DNA of 64,000 bases from Siderastrea radians (taxonomy: Eukaryota; Cnidaria; Anthozoa; Scleractinia; Rhizangiidae): positions 31,770,388-31,834,387 of the forward strand of contig OZ024894.1 in the NCBI GenBank assembly GCA_964017195.1, in the 5' to 3' direction. Under the pieces are notes generated by a model. The model searched no databases and had not been told where the DNA came from. It saw only the letters and a list, made by a program, of their open reading frames with translations. Each line of letters opens with the position of its first letter. Positions within the stretch are counted from its first letter, which is position 1. Of the stretch, positions 9,303-16,393 are shown piece after piece. Made by a program: the position numbers and the translations under genes.

Positions 9303-10346
9303 ATGTCGTTTTACGTTACTTTACCCAGTCATTCAAACCGGGGTGAATTTCCCCACAACCAAGCCAATTCCTTCAAGATTTGTTTACCTCAACCGTTACG
9401 GTTACCCGGGGGTTCATGGCAAGTGGGGTTGAGGGCCATTTCCTTACCGGATACCCGCGTGAATTTGTACGAGTTGGTCAACAAAGACGGCTACGTCATG
9501 TCGACGTCCTGGGAGATCACCTATCCCAAACCCGATGGAAGCAGTGGGGAAATGGCAGCGCGCATAGGCACGACGCAAACCGTCATCCAAGACGTCCAAG
9601 ATTTGGATTGGGTGGTGGATGGCGTGAGTTTCATGAAAGCCACGATTGCCCACTTGGAACAACGACGCCACGAAACGGCGATTCAAGGAGGTCGGTTTAC
9701 CAACGATAAAGGCAAACACACCTACGTCAAGTTCAAGTGGGAAGGCGAGGATCTGCTCATCGACAACACCCATGTCTGCCATTGTGGCAACAGCACACCT
9801 GCCCTTACCATCTACACCAAGTTAGCGCTCAAGATGGGGTGGTTACGTAAAATTGGCAGTGGGTTGATTTTGGGCCCGAACTTACAGCAAGAATTCCTGG
9901 GGGATCAAATACCCGACATGACCAAGAACAGGGCTTGGAACGATGTGAACGACGAACACAGCAAGCCTGTCTTTTGGGTAGTGCGTTCGTTTTTACCGGA
10001 TTATTTACAATTGAGCATGAGTTGTCATTGGCGTTTCACCAACTTGAATGTGGCGTTTCGGGCGGTGGTGGGAGAGCCCACGCGATCGTTGCACGTGTAC
10101 TCGGACGTGGCAGGCAGTACGATTGTGGGCAATCGCGTGACCGATTTGTTGCGTGAAATCCAGTACAAGCGGCAAGGACGTGGCACCATGTACTTTGAAC
10201 CGTTGCACATTCAATACCTACCTCTTCGTAACGAAGTCGTGGAAATTATTCATGTTCAAGTAGCTGAAACGATTGGTACCGGAGGAGACTTGGTCAAGTT
10301 TGGTGACGGCCATACCATTGTCACGTTGCACTTCAAAAAAGGATAA
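9303..10346 (+). CDS. minor capsid (penton) protein candidate
   Basis: 347 residues from the ATG at 9303, five bases after the integrase stop; the open frame starts at a TTG at 9294, which I do not use. The N-terminus SFYVTLPSHS ... NSFKICLPQPL then GGSWQVGLRAISLP is the conserved opening of a protein found in nearly all animal Polintons and adintoviruses. It has been modelled as the single jelly-roll vertex (penton) protein. The gene sits among the virion genes upstream of the major capsid gene, as expected. The protein is rich in beta-prone segments and has no signal peptide. Assignment rests on family memory and gene order, not on structure. Confidence 0.75.
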   Translation: MSFYVTLPSHSNRGEFPHNQANSFKICLPQPLRLPGGSWQVGLRAISLPDTRVNLYELVNKDGYVMSTSWEITYPKPDGSSGEMAARIGTTQTVIQDVQDLDWVVDGVSFMKATIAHLEQRRHETAIQGGRFTNDKGKHTYVKFKWEGEDLLIDNTHVCHCGNSTPALTIYTKLALKMGWLRKIGSGLILGPNLQQEFLGDQIPDMTKNRAWNDVNDEHSKPVFWVVRSFLPDYLQLSMSCHWRFTNLNVAFRAVVGEPTRSLHVYSDVAGSTIVGNRVTDLLREIQYKRQGRGTMYFEPLHIQYLPLRNEVVEIIHVQVAETIGTGGDLVKFGDGHTIVTLHFKKG

Positions 10347-10377
10347 AAAAGGAGACTTTACAGAATTGCTTTTAATC

Positions 10378-10701
10378 ATGTCTGTTAAAAAGCGAAGAAC
10401 GACCAAACGGAGGACGAAAGGGCCCAAAAAACGAACCACCAAAAGATCAACAGTGCGAAGGGGACGGAGACAACATCCGCAACGAGTGCCCGTGCCAGAT
10501 TTTGTTGTTGATGATCAAGTGGGTGAAGGAATTGCAAGCGTGATAGCAGGACTTCCCAAAGCCGCTTGGAGTATTACCAAAGGGTTGGAAAAACTCGCCA
10601 AAAAGAATGCGAGAAAATCTCATTTGAAACGTATGGAGGAGATTCGAAGTGGAAAACGAAAACGCTATGCAGGAGAATCTTTCACATGTAACATAATGTG
10701 A
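10378..10701 (+). CDS. small basic core-like protein
   Basis: 107 residues from the ATG at 10378 (an in-frame upstream extension overlaps the penton gene and is not used). Residues 3-32 are a run of Lys/Arg/Thr (KKRRTTKRRTK ...), then an acidic loop (VVDDQVGEG) and a predicted amphipathic helix (IASVIAGLPKAAW). The end is basic again. Composition and place, between penton and major capsid genes, fit a DNA-condensing core protein or a membrane-active minor virion protein, as in adenoviruses. No direct homologue is recognised. Confidence 0.6.
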   Translation: MSVKKRRTTKRRTKGPKKRTTKRSTVRRGRRQHPQRVPVPDFVVDDQVGEGIASVIAGLPKAAWSITKGLEKLAKKNARKSHLKRMEEIRSGKRKRYAGESFTCNIM

Positions 10702-10702
10702 G

Positions 10703-10710
10703 TATAAAAA
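10703..10710 (+). promoter_or_regulatory. TATA box before the core/capsid gene group
   Basis: TATAAAAA lies directly after the stop of the preceding gene and 40 bp before the ATG at 10751. It could start a transcript for the 10751, 11080 and 11342 genes. No other core elements are clear. Confidence 0.5.
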
Positions 10711-10750
10711 GAGAACACCAGAGTGGAAAAACAATCATCACAAAAACAAC

Positions 10751-11077
10751 ATGCGGGGTGGAAGTTTGACACGTTTTCGTACAGACGAGGCCTATGGTCA
10801 AGAGGGGTCCGGCTTATTGAAAGGCATCTTGCAGGGAGGCTTACAAGGTCTTATAAAAAGTCGTAACCCTTTAAAAGTACCAACAAACACTTTGAATGGT
10901 CTTGCAGCAGGATTGAAACGAGGTGTGAAACGAAAAGCCGAAGAAGCTCTGAAAAAGGAAATAAGTAAACGAGCCAAACAAGTGTTGAAACGAAAGGACG
11001 TTAATAAAGCCGTGAAAGTTGCTGCTACTTTGTTTCCAAAACACGCCAAAAGAGCTCGAGACATTTTTGGTGTGTAA
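10751..11077 (+). CDS. adenovirus pVI/core-like small virion protein candidate
   Basis: 108 residues. It starts MRGGS, which fits the adenain cleavage pattern (M/I/L)-x-G-G with cleavage before Ser. Then follows EGSGLLKGILQGGLQGLIK, a likely amphipathic helix like the membrane-lytic segment of adenovirus pVI. The C-terminal two thirds is Lys/Arg/Ala helix (KRGVKRKAEEALKKEISKRA). The sequence suggests a cleaved, capsid-associated, membrane- or DNA-binding protein. The next gene begins two bases after its stop. Confidence 0.55.
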   Translation: MRGGSLTRFRTDEAYGQEGSGLLKGILQGGLQGLIKSRNPLKVPTNTLNGLAAGLKRGVKRKAEEALKKEISKRAKQVLKRKDVNKAVKVAATLFPKHAKRARDIFGV

Positions 11078-11079
11078 AA

Positions 11080-11337
11080 ATGCAACCGATTCCTTCGAGG
11101 GTTCGACGCGTTCGAAGTGAAAGAGGAATGCCTCAACGTGGTGGATTTGTACCATTGTGGAAAGTTTTGAAAATGCCTCGACAGCGAGGGGGATGGTTAA
11201 GTCAAGACGTAAGTCGACCTCCTGGCTACGACTTCTCAAGATTGCTCGCACGGGGAAAGTATAAAAACCGTTCCCAACGTAGAAGAGGTACTAGTAGTCA
11301 ACGAAAAAGACCGAGAAGAAGAAGACAACGGCGCTGA
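11080..11337 (+). CDS. Arg-rich core protein candidate
   Basis: 85 residues. Two similar halves carry MPQRGGF and MPRQRGGW, and the C-terminal 25 residues are almost entirely Arg/Lys/Ser/Gln (KYKNRSQRRRGTSSQRKRPR). This is protamine- or adenovirus pX/mu-like in composition, suggesting packing of the viral DNA. It lies between the preceding gene (2-nt gap) and the major capsid gene (4-nt gap), so these three probably share one transcript. No direct family match. Confidence 0.55.
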   Translation: MQPIPSRVRRVRSERGMPQRGGFVPLWKVLKMPRQRGGWLSQDVSRPPGYDFSRLLARGKYKNRSQRRRGTSSQRKRPRRRRQRR

Positions 11338-11341
11338 AAAA

Positions 11342-12730
11342 ATGACTGAAAATACCATAGCGACTCACAACATGTCTGAGGGAACGACGAATGGTGCTCT
11401 CAATCTGTTCAAGGTTCCAAAAACAGACATCAGTACGGTTGCCTATCGAATGGTTACCATTCAACCAACGACGACAGGCATTAACCCCATGGAATTTGTC
11501 ATTCCTGGGTTGGATGGTTTTACCGATTTGGGAAGGAGTTACTTCACCATGGAATTGGCATTGAAAAAAGACGATGGGGGAAATTTGGTTGATGCTGAAA
11601 AATTGTGGCCTGCCAACAATTTGGCCCACACCATTATCAAACAAATCGATTTGCACTTGAATGGAACTTTGATCAGCCCACAATCGGACACGTACCACTA
11701 CAAGGCTTACTTTGAATCTCTTCTCAACTTTGACCGAGCCGATGGTAAAACCATCTTGAGACCAAGTGGATGGTACAATGCATTGGATTCTCCCCCCGAG
11801 TGGACAGCCAACAACACCAACAAGACAGGACCTCATCAACATTACACTGATTTGCCCCAGAATCAGAAAAACACTCTGGATGCCATGATTGCTGAAACTG
11901 CTGAGTATGCTGGAGGAAGGACAAGATCTTTGGTTTTCAAACCGCATTTGGAAGTCTTTCACACTGGCAAAGTGTTGGTGCCTGGAGTGGAAATAAAAAT
12001 GAAATTTCATTTCAATAGCCCCAATCTCTTCATGAATGGAGTTGGTTTGGCAGCGCGTTTGAATGAAGCTGATATCAAAATTCGGTTTCACATGTGTCAA
12101 CTGAGGTTGAATGAAACCGTTTTCATGAATCTGAGTGCCAAGAGGGAAGACGGTGAAGTTGCTGTTTATCCCACTGTTCGTAGTGAAATCAGAACCTTCA
12201 GCATGGATGGGGCCCTGACTCGCTTTGACATACCTAACCTGTTTCAAAACCGAGTGCCTGACAGAATGATTGTTGGTCTAGTGGACAGCCGTCCGTTCAA
12301 TGGAGCAGTCACCCGAGATCCCTTCTGCTTTCAGAAATTTCAGTTGACTTCCATCAAGCAGATTGTGAAAGGGGAAGAATATCCCTATGAAACCCTCCAG
12401 CTGGTGGGCAACAACTCCTCCAAAGATCTGTTGGGATACTTTAGATTTCTGCTAGCCAGTGGTGCTGTGTGTAAAATGAAAGGAAACATGGTCGAACAAG
12501 ATGACTGGGGGCAAGGCAAAGGATGCACTCTGTTCATGTTTGACAATGTAGCCAGTGGTTGTGCCGACAGTGCCAATCTCAACCCCAGACAAAGTGGAGA
12601 CCTTCAACTGAAGCTCGAATTCCGAGCAGCACCAGGCAGCAATATAACTGTAATCGTCTACGGAGAATTTGAGAATCTCATTGAGATCGACAAGAACGGA
12701 GCTGTGCTGTACGACATCTACATACACTAA
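11342..12730 (+). CDS. MCP: Polinton major capsid protein, double jelly roll
   Basis: 462 residues from the first ATG; a second in-frame Met lies at 11372. The protein forms trimeric capsomers of the icosahedral shell. It is recognisable as the Polinton/adintovirus major capsid family (the C. elegans F54H12.2-like type). An early VAYRMVTIQPTTTGINPMEFVIPG, then YFTMELALK, IDLHLNGTLISP, a long YESLLNFD loop region and a C-terminal QLKLEFRAAPG with VIVYGEFEN match that family in order. The length is within the usual range. The frame is fully open with no break. The protease gene follows after 5 nt, so cleavage and assembly factors are probably made together. Minus-strand frames here are shadows. 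Confidence 0.9.
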   Translation: MTENTIATHNMSEGTTNGALNLFKVPKTDISTVAYRMVTIQPTTTGINPMEFVIPGLDGFTDLGRSYFTMELALKKDDGGNLVDAEKLWPANNLAHTIIKQIDLHLNGTLISPQSDTYHYKAYFESLLNFDRADGKTILRPSGWYNALDSPPEWTANNTNKTGPHQHYTDLPQNQKNTLDAMIAETAEYAGGRTRSLVFKPHLEVFHTGKVLVPGVEIKMKFHFNSPNLFMNGVGLAARLNEADIKIRFHMCQLRLNETVFMNLSAKREDGEVAVYPTVRSEIRTFSMDGALTRFDIPNLFQNRVPDRMIVGLVDSRPFNGAVTRDPFCFQKFQLTSIKQIVKGEEYPYETLQLVGNNSSKDLLGYFRFLLASGAVCKMKGNMVEQDDWGQGKGCTLFMFDNVASGCADSANLNPRQSGDLQLKLEFRAAPGSNITVIVYGEFENLIEIDKNGAVLYDIYIH

Positions 12731-12735
12731 AAAAG

Positions 12736-13311
12736 ATGGAGCATGTTGCCTTGACCGACCAACAGTTAACTTACTTGGCAAGAGAAGACCCAAAGTTGAA
12801 ACCAAAGTTTTATGGTGTGGTGCCCTGTGATGGTTTACCCAAGTCGCCCGACAAAGACATGACGAGACCCAAGGGCTATATTGTGAACACAGACCCTCAC
12901 GACCAGCCCGGTCAGCACTGGATTGCTTTGTGGACTCAAGGAAATGTGTGTGAAGTGACGGACAGTTACGCCCTACCCTTGGACTTTTACCATCAAGCCG
13001 CTCCCTTGAAAGATTGGGTGATGAAACATTGGAAGTACGTGGTGAGCAATGGAAGGTCCCTTCAAGGAATTCACAGTAAAGCTTGTGGACATTACGCCTT
13101 GATGTATTTGAAGTGTCGCGCTCATGACATGAACTTGCAAGATTTTACAAACAATTTTTCAACATATGATAGAGTAAACAATGATCACGAAGTAGGACAA
13201 ATGATCAAAGAGCTAATTACTAATCAAGATGAAAAAGGGTGGGAAAAAGTGTGTTGTTGCACTCATCTTCAAACTTGTCAATCACCACATGATCAAATGA
13301 TTACTACTTAA
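12736..13311 (+). CDS. PRO: adenain-type maturation cysteine protease
   Basis: 191 residues, the C5/Ulp1-like fold. The catalytic set is visible: His61 (GQHWIAL), Asp76 (CEVTDSYAL), the oxyanion Gln110 (RSLQGIHS) and Cys117 (KACGHYALMYL). An N-terminal DQQLTYLA and a C-terminal HMNLQ-type helix complete the family pattern. The length is close to adenovirus protease. It would cut virion precursors at (M/I/L)-x-G-x/G sites, of which candidates occur in neighbouring proteins. The C-terminal extension after residue 165 is Cys/His-rich (CCCTHLQTC), unusual and possibly metal-binding. The gene is intact and sits directly after the major capsid gene. Confidence 0.92.
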   Translation: MEHVALTDQQLTYLAREDPKLKPKFYGVVPCDGLPKSPDKDMTRPKGYIVNTDPHDQPGQHWIALWTQGNVCEVTDSYALPLDFYHQAAPLKDWVMKHWKYVVSNGRSLQGIHSKACGHYALMYLKCRAHDMNLQDFTNNFSTYDRVNNDHEVGQMIKELITNQDEKGWEKVCCCTHLQTCQSPHDQMITT

Positions 13312-13316
13312 ATAAA
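13311..13316 (+). terminator. polyadenylation signal overlapping the protease stop
   Basis: AATAAA starts on the last base of the protease TAA. It is a canonical signal and would end the capsid-protease transcript, with the ATPase starting a new unit 42 nt downstream. Confidence 0.65.
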
Positions 13317-13337
13317 AGAGTGAAATGTGAAAAAACT

Positions 13338-13355
13338 TGAGTCATTCTTGAGTCA
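13338..13355 (+). promoter_or_regulatory. paired AP-1 sites before the ATPase gene
   Basis: TGAGTCA occurs at 13338-13344 and again at 13349-13355, 11 bp apart (one helical turn), directly before the ATPase ATG at 13358. These are perfect AP-1 (bZIP) sites. Their closeness to the ATG means they may instead lie in the 5' leader. Confidence 0.45.
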
Positions 13356-13357
13356 TC

Positions 13358-14032
13358 ATGCAGAGGTGCAAACCATTTCGTTTTCACACCCCTTCTTCAA
13401 TTTTGGTAGTGGGACCTTCGGGATGTGGTAAAACCGTGTTTACACAAAAACTCCTTTTGGAAAACTCGGATTTGTTTGAAACACCCCTATCTCAAGTTCA
13501 TTATTGCTACGGTGCATGGCAAGATGGGTTTCGACCCATGAAAGATGAAGGTGTTGTTTTTCACGAGGGGATTCCAGACCACCAGGAATTAGCGAAATGG
13601 TTCCCAAAGGGAAGAGGTGTTTTGGTGTTAGACGATTTAATGGATGAAGGAAGTGGCGACAAGCGTGTTTTGGATCTCTTCACCAAACATTCCCATCATC
13701 AAAACATTACAGTGCTGTATTTGTGTCAGGACATGTTTCCCGTAGGGAAATATGCCAAAAGCATTTCCCGCAATGCTCATTACATCGTGGCATTCAAAAA
13801 CCCCAGGGATCAATTGGGTGTACGAAATGTCTTGTTGCAATCGTTTCCCTCCGATTGGAAAGACTGTTTGGAAACCTTTCACATGGCAACATCCCGCCCT
13901 TTTGGGTACTTGGTTTTGGATTTGCACCCGGCCTCGTCGGATGAATTTAGGTTGTGGAGCAATCTGTTAAAAGGAGAGGGTTGGACAAGGAGTTATCACA
14001 AACAACCAAATGGAGTCACCGAGAAGAAGTAA
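13358..14032 (+). CDS. ATP: FtsK/HerA-type genome-packaging ATPase
   Basis: 224 residues. It pumps DNA into the capsid using ATP. The Walker A motif is GPSGCGKT at residues 19-26. Walker B is GVLVLDD at 87-93, and a polar sensor Gln124 sits in VLYLCQDMF. The order and short length match the A32-like packaging ATPases of Polintons, virophages and adintoviruses. The N-terminus FRFHTPSSILVVG is the usual beta strand leading to the P-loop. The gene begins after two AP-1 sites and its last 23 nt overlap the next ORF. The frame is intact. Confidence 0.92.
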   Translation: MQRCKPFRFHTPSSILVVGPSGCGKTVFTQKLLLENSDLFETPLSQVHYCYGAWQDGFRPMKDEGVVFHEGIPDHQELAKWFPKGRGVLVLDDLMDEGSGDKRVLDLFTKHSHHQNITVLYLCQDMFPVGKYAKSISRNAHYIVAFKNPRDQLGVRNVLLQSFPSDWKDCLETFHMATSRPFGYLVLDLHPASSDEFRLWSNLLKGEGWTRSYHKQPNGVTEKK

Positions 14033-14369
14033 GAGACTGCGAGGAGGTAGCCCCGACTTGGGCTGGATGTGCTTTGAAAAACTGATAGGGGATCATCTCA
14101 ATGGAATGAGTATGGAGGACATGGATTTTGAAAAGATGAGAGAGGTATATGAATTAGCTCGTTTGAGAAAAGGACAAAAAATTCGACAACTTGTTAGAGA
14201 GTACAACGAGACTTATTTTCGTGAATTGATACAAACTCTGCAAGAGGAAGCATGTCGTCTGATGATGGATCCCGAGGTCGTAGACAAGCTTTTCAATGTG
14301 CCGTATCACCTGCGGGGGTCGGCACGTCGGTCTCTAATCAAGTATCTCCTGACACACTTCAAGAATTAG
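14010..14369 (+). CDS. small hypothetical protein with possible protease site
   Basis: 119 residues, starting within the last 23 nt of the ATPase gene. The N-terminus SKRLRGGSPDLG contains L-R-G-G followed by S, matching the adenain pattern. The rest is charged and helical (MREVYELARLRKGQKIRQLVR ... YFRELIQTLQEE). It overlaps the next gene by 118 nt in a different frame. No family recognised; a virion or assembly role is inferred only from location and the potential cleavage site. Confidence 0.5.
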   Translation: MESPRRSKRLRGGSPDLGWMCFEKLIGDHLNGMSMEDMDFEKMREVYELARLRKGQKIRQLVREYNETYFRELIQTLQEEACRLMMDPEVVDKLFNVPYHLRGSARRSLIKYLLTHFKN

Positions 14370-14965
14370 AAGACACAGAGCCAATTGATCAAGCTTTTGC
14401 AAACATGGGAATTGCTGACATGAGAGCTTATTTGGATGCATTACCCCCTCCTAATTCTCTTTTGGCACCAACTGGAATTGGGAGTCGCGCGTCTAATTCC
14501 CCAGTAAGTAGTGGTGCACGAACCCCTGCGAGTCACATAAGTGTACCCTTGGAGGGTGGATCGCGAGACGCGACTGGTGTGGGGAGTGTGAATAGAAACA
14601 ACCGAAGTCGAAGTAGGAGTCAAAGTCGAAGTCGCAGCAGTACTCCTCGTGCAAGAGTACTAGGAGCCCGGAGAGGTCGTGCAAGACGAGGTCGTGGACC
14701 ACGCGTAAGGGGAGGTTTGACAAGAAGACCGTTGCACTCTTCACCAATTTCACCCCGAAGTCAAAACTCAACACCGTCGTATCACCCGAGAAATTTGAAT
14801 CAGGCTGATTTACAGCGCCGTTTGCAGATGTTAATGCAAGACCAAGAACAATTAGCACAGGGGAGAGAAATCAAAAACATCACCATGACCAATAGTATAG
14901 TGACAAGTTATAAACAGGGCGGTAGTCCTTCGGTGCAAACCAATTCATCTCGACTTTCGACGTGA
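14252..14965 (+). CDS. SR/RG-rich protein
   Basis: 237 residues. The first third is acidic and Ser-rich. The middle has an RS repeat (NRSRSRSQSRSRSSTPRAR) followed by ARRGRARRGRGPRVRGG. The end has a short coiled-coil-like stretch (LQRRLQMLMQDQEQLAQ). RS and RGG runs bind nucleic acid and are phosphorylated or methylated in many viral and host proteins, so a core or RNA-binding role is plausible. It overlaps the gene before by 118 nt. No direct family match. Confidence 0.5.
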   Translation: MSSDDGSRGRRQAFQCAVSPAGVGTSVSNQVSPDTLQELEDTEPIDQAFANMGIADMRAYLDALPPPNSLLAPTGIGSRASNSPVSSGARTPASHISVPLEGGSRDATGVGSVNRNNRSRSRSQSRSRSSTPRARVLGARRGRARRGRGPRVRGGLTRRPLHSSPISPRSQNSTPSYHPRNLNQADLQRRLQMLMQDQEQLAQGREIKNITMTNSIVTSYKQGGSPSVQTNSSRLST

Positions 14966-14973
14966 ACAGCAAA

Positions 14974-15681
14974 ATGGGTTCCAAGGAGCAACTTGTAGTG
15001 TCTCTGGTAAACGACCCACAGTCAACTTACAATGCCTCCAAACTGGAACCAGAGCTATTGCAACGCATGGACTCGTTGTATGCTTTCTACCACAAACAAT
15101 GGTGGTGTTACAAAAATATGCTGAATCATTTCAAATGTCGCAATGCTCTGTTCAACGGGTTGGCCTTGTTGCTGGTGGCCATTGGAACGATCGTGGGTCC
15201 CGTTCTGGAAAACGTCAGACTGGTGACTTGTTTGGCTGCGGTTGGAACCGTTGTCAAAGGATGGAATGATTTCAAAAACTATCGTTTCAAAGAAGAGATG
15301 AGTCGATTTGCCTTCACCACCTATGCCAAAACTTTGATCGAGTTGCGTACGTTTGTGCGTGGTTTGCCACCAGAGGGTTTGGAAGGGTTTTTAGTCAAGA
15401 TGCAAACCTTGGATGACACTATCATCGACTTTACACCCCCCTTGCCTAAACATTGTGTACAGAAGTATCTTCGTTTACATCGGTATCGATCAGTGAGCGG
15501 AAAATGCTACGTTGACGGCCGATCTAGACCCTTGATGTCCAAAAGTCATTGGGAGGAAAAGGATAAAAAAAAGTGCTCCCATCCACCACTGCCACTTTCT
15601 ACACCATGGTCGTCCGACGGGGCAAACAAAAAAGAGGAAAAAGAAGAAAAGGAAGAAGGGTACAAAGAGGTGGTGCTCTGA
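14974..15681 (+). CDS. two-helix membrane protein, SLATT-like layout
   Basis: 235 residues from the ATG at 14974 (an in-frame GTG at 14962 is not a likely eukaryotic start). A Tyr/Trp-rich helix (LYAFYHKQWWCYKNML) leads to two close hydrophobic spans (NGLALLLVAIGTIVGPVL and VTCLAAVGTVVKGW), then a long amphipathic region and a basic tail. The N-helix, two membrane helices and C-helix order resembles SLATT-type proteins, which are membrane effectors in bacterial conflict systems. This is a layout resemblance only. In the element it may anchor virion assembly or act on host membranes. The last 76 nt overlap the next gene. Confidence 0.55.
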   Translation: MGSKEQLVVSLVNDPQSTYNASKLEPELLQRMDSLYAFYHKQWWCYKNMLNHFKCRNALFNGLALLLVAIGTIVGPVLENVRLVTCLAAVGTVVKGWNDFKNYRFKEEMSRFAFTTYAKTLIELRTFVRGLPPEGLEGFLVKMQTLDDTIIDFTPPLPKHCVQKYLRLHRYRSVSGKCYVDGRSRPLMSKSHWEEKDKKKCSHPPLPLSTPWSSDGANKKEEKEEKEEGYKEVVL

Positions 15682-15851
15682 TTCGACGCAAACCCCGAAC
15701 AGTGGACAAAATTGCTGAGGGAATGAGCATGTTTCTAGCCGGACCAGCTCCTACGTTTGCCACAGCCTTTGGCAAATTGGGATCCCAAGCTTTAAAAGGC
15801 ATCACTGACAATGTCAAATTTTACAAACGCCGAAAGCGTGGGAAACGATGA
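15606..15851 (+). CDS. small basic virion-type protein
   Basis: 81 residues from the ATG at 15606 (the frame is open upstream from a GTG). The first 30 residues are Arg/Lys/Gly-rich (RRGKQKRGKRRKGRR ...), followed by RGGALIRRK, a hydrophobic middle (MSMFLAGPAPTFATAFGKLG) and a basic end. It overlaps the previous gene, and its stop shares ATGA with the next start. Likely a core or capsid-linked protein; not recognised further. Confidence 0.5.
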   Translation: MVVRRGKQKRGKRRKGRRVQRGGALIRRKPRTVDKIAEGMSMFLAGPAPTFATAFGKLGSQALKGITDNVKFYKRRKRGKR

Positions 15852-16165
15852 AACGCGTTAAGCGCCACTTGCCATTTTTGAAGTCCATATTACAAGAAGC
15901 CAATCGTTTGAAACGTCAAGATCTCTTGAAACATGCCAATGCAGATCAAATCAACGCCTTGAGCGAAGTGGTTTTGAACTTACTGAAAAACAAGATTCCC
16001 ATCACACCACCCATCATGGCCAAACTACGACCTCATAAAAGCACCTTGAGAGAAGTTGGACGACGTAAAAATTCAGTCAAAAGACGACGAGAGTTATTGA
16101 TAGGTCAACAAGGGAGCGGATTGTTTCGGGGTCTCAACGACGTACTATGCCAATGTACCAAATGA
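15848..16165 (+). CDS. conserved small Polinton protein
   Basis: 105 residues. The layout is typical of a small protein seen in most animal Polintons: an N-terminal Lys/Arg/Leu helix, an INALSEVVLNLLKNKIPITP segment, then LRPHKSTLREV and a basic KRRRELLIGQ run into a Gly-rich hydrophobic motif QQGSGLFRGL. In related elements this tail continues as a Gly/Leu hydrophobic end. Its role is unknown; it is probably virion-associated. The ATGA overlap with the previous gene and the 19-nt overlap with the next show tight packing. Confidence 0.65.
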   Translation: MKRVKRHLPFLKSILQEANRLKRQDLLKHANADQINALSEVVLNLLKNKIPITPPIMAKLRPHKSTLREVGRRKNSVKRRRELLIGQQGSGLFRGLNDVLCQCTK

Positions 16166-16380
16166 ATCTAGTTGCTTGGGTGAAATTGTTGCAAGACGCG
16201 AACCGGGAGTCATCGAAATGGGAAGAAAATTCGTGGTATTGGAAACATAAATATGAAGAGCTGTATCGCGAATACATGTGCATTCTGGTATCTCAACTGT
16301 GCGAAAGCTGTCGTGAAATAGAAGACGGAGAACTTTGTTCAAAGTGCCGAGAACTACCGGGATGGAAGAAGTCTACATGA
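16147..16380 (+). CDS. small protein with paired CxxC motifs
   Basis: 77 residues. A Trp-rich first half (WVKLLQDANRESSKWEENSW) is followed by CESCREIEDGELCSKC, two C-x2-C pairs 9 residues apart, a compact zinc-ribbon-like site. It overlaps the preceding gene by 19 nt. No family is recognised; a small zinc-binding adaptor or transcription factor is possible. Confidence 0.45.
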   Translation: MPMYQMNLVAWVKLLQDANRESSKWEENSWYWKHKYEELYREYMCILVSQLCESCREIEDGELCSKCRELPGWKKST

Positions 16381-16393
16381 TTCCTAAAATGAA

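Noticed and set aside
11291..12247. 318-codon minus-strand open frame
   Set aside because: It lies fully antisense to the major capsid gene, with no recognisable domain; a shadow of that gene's codon use.
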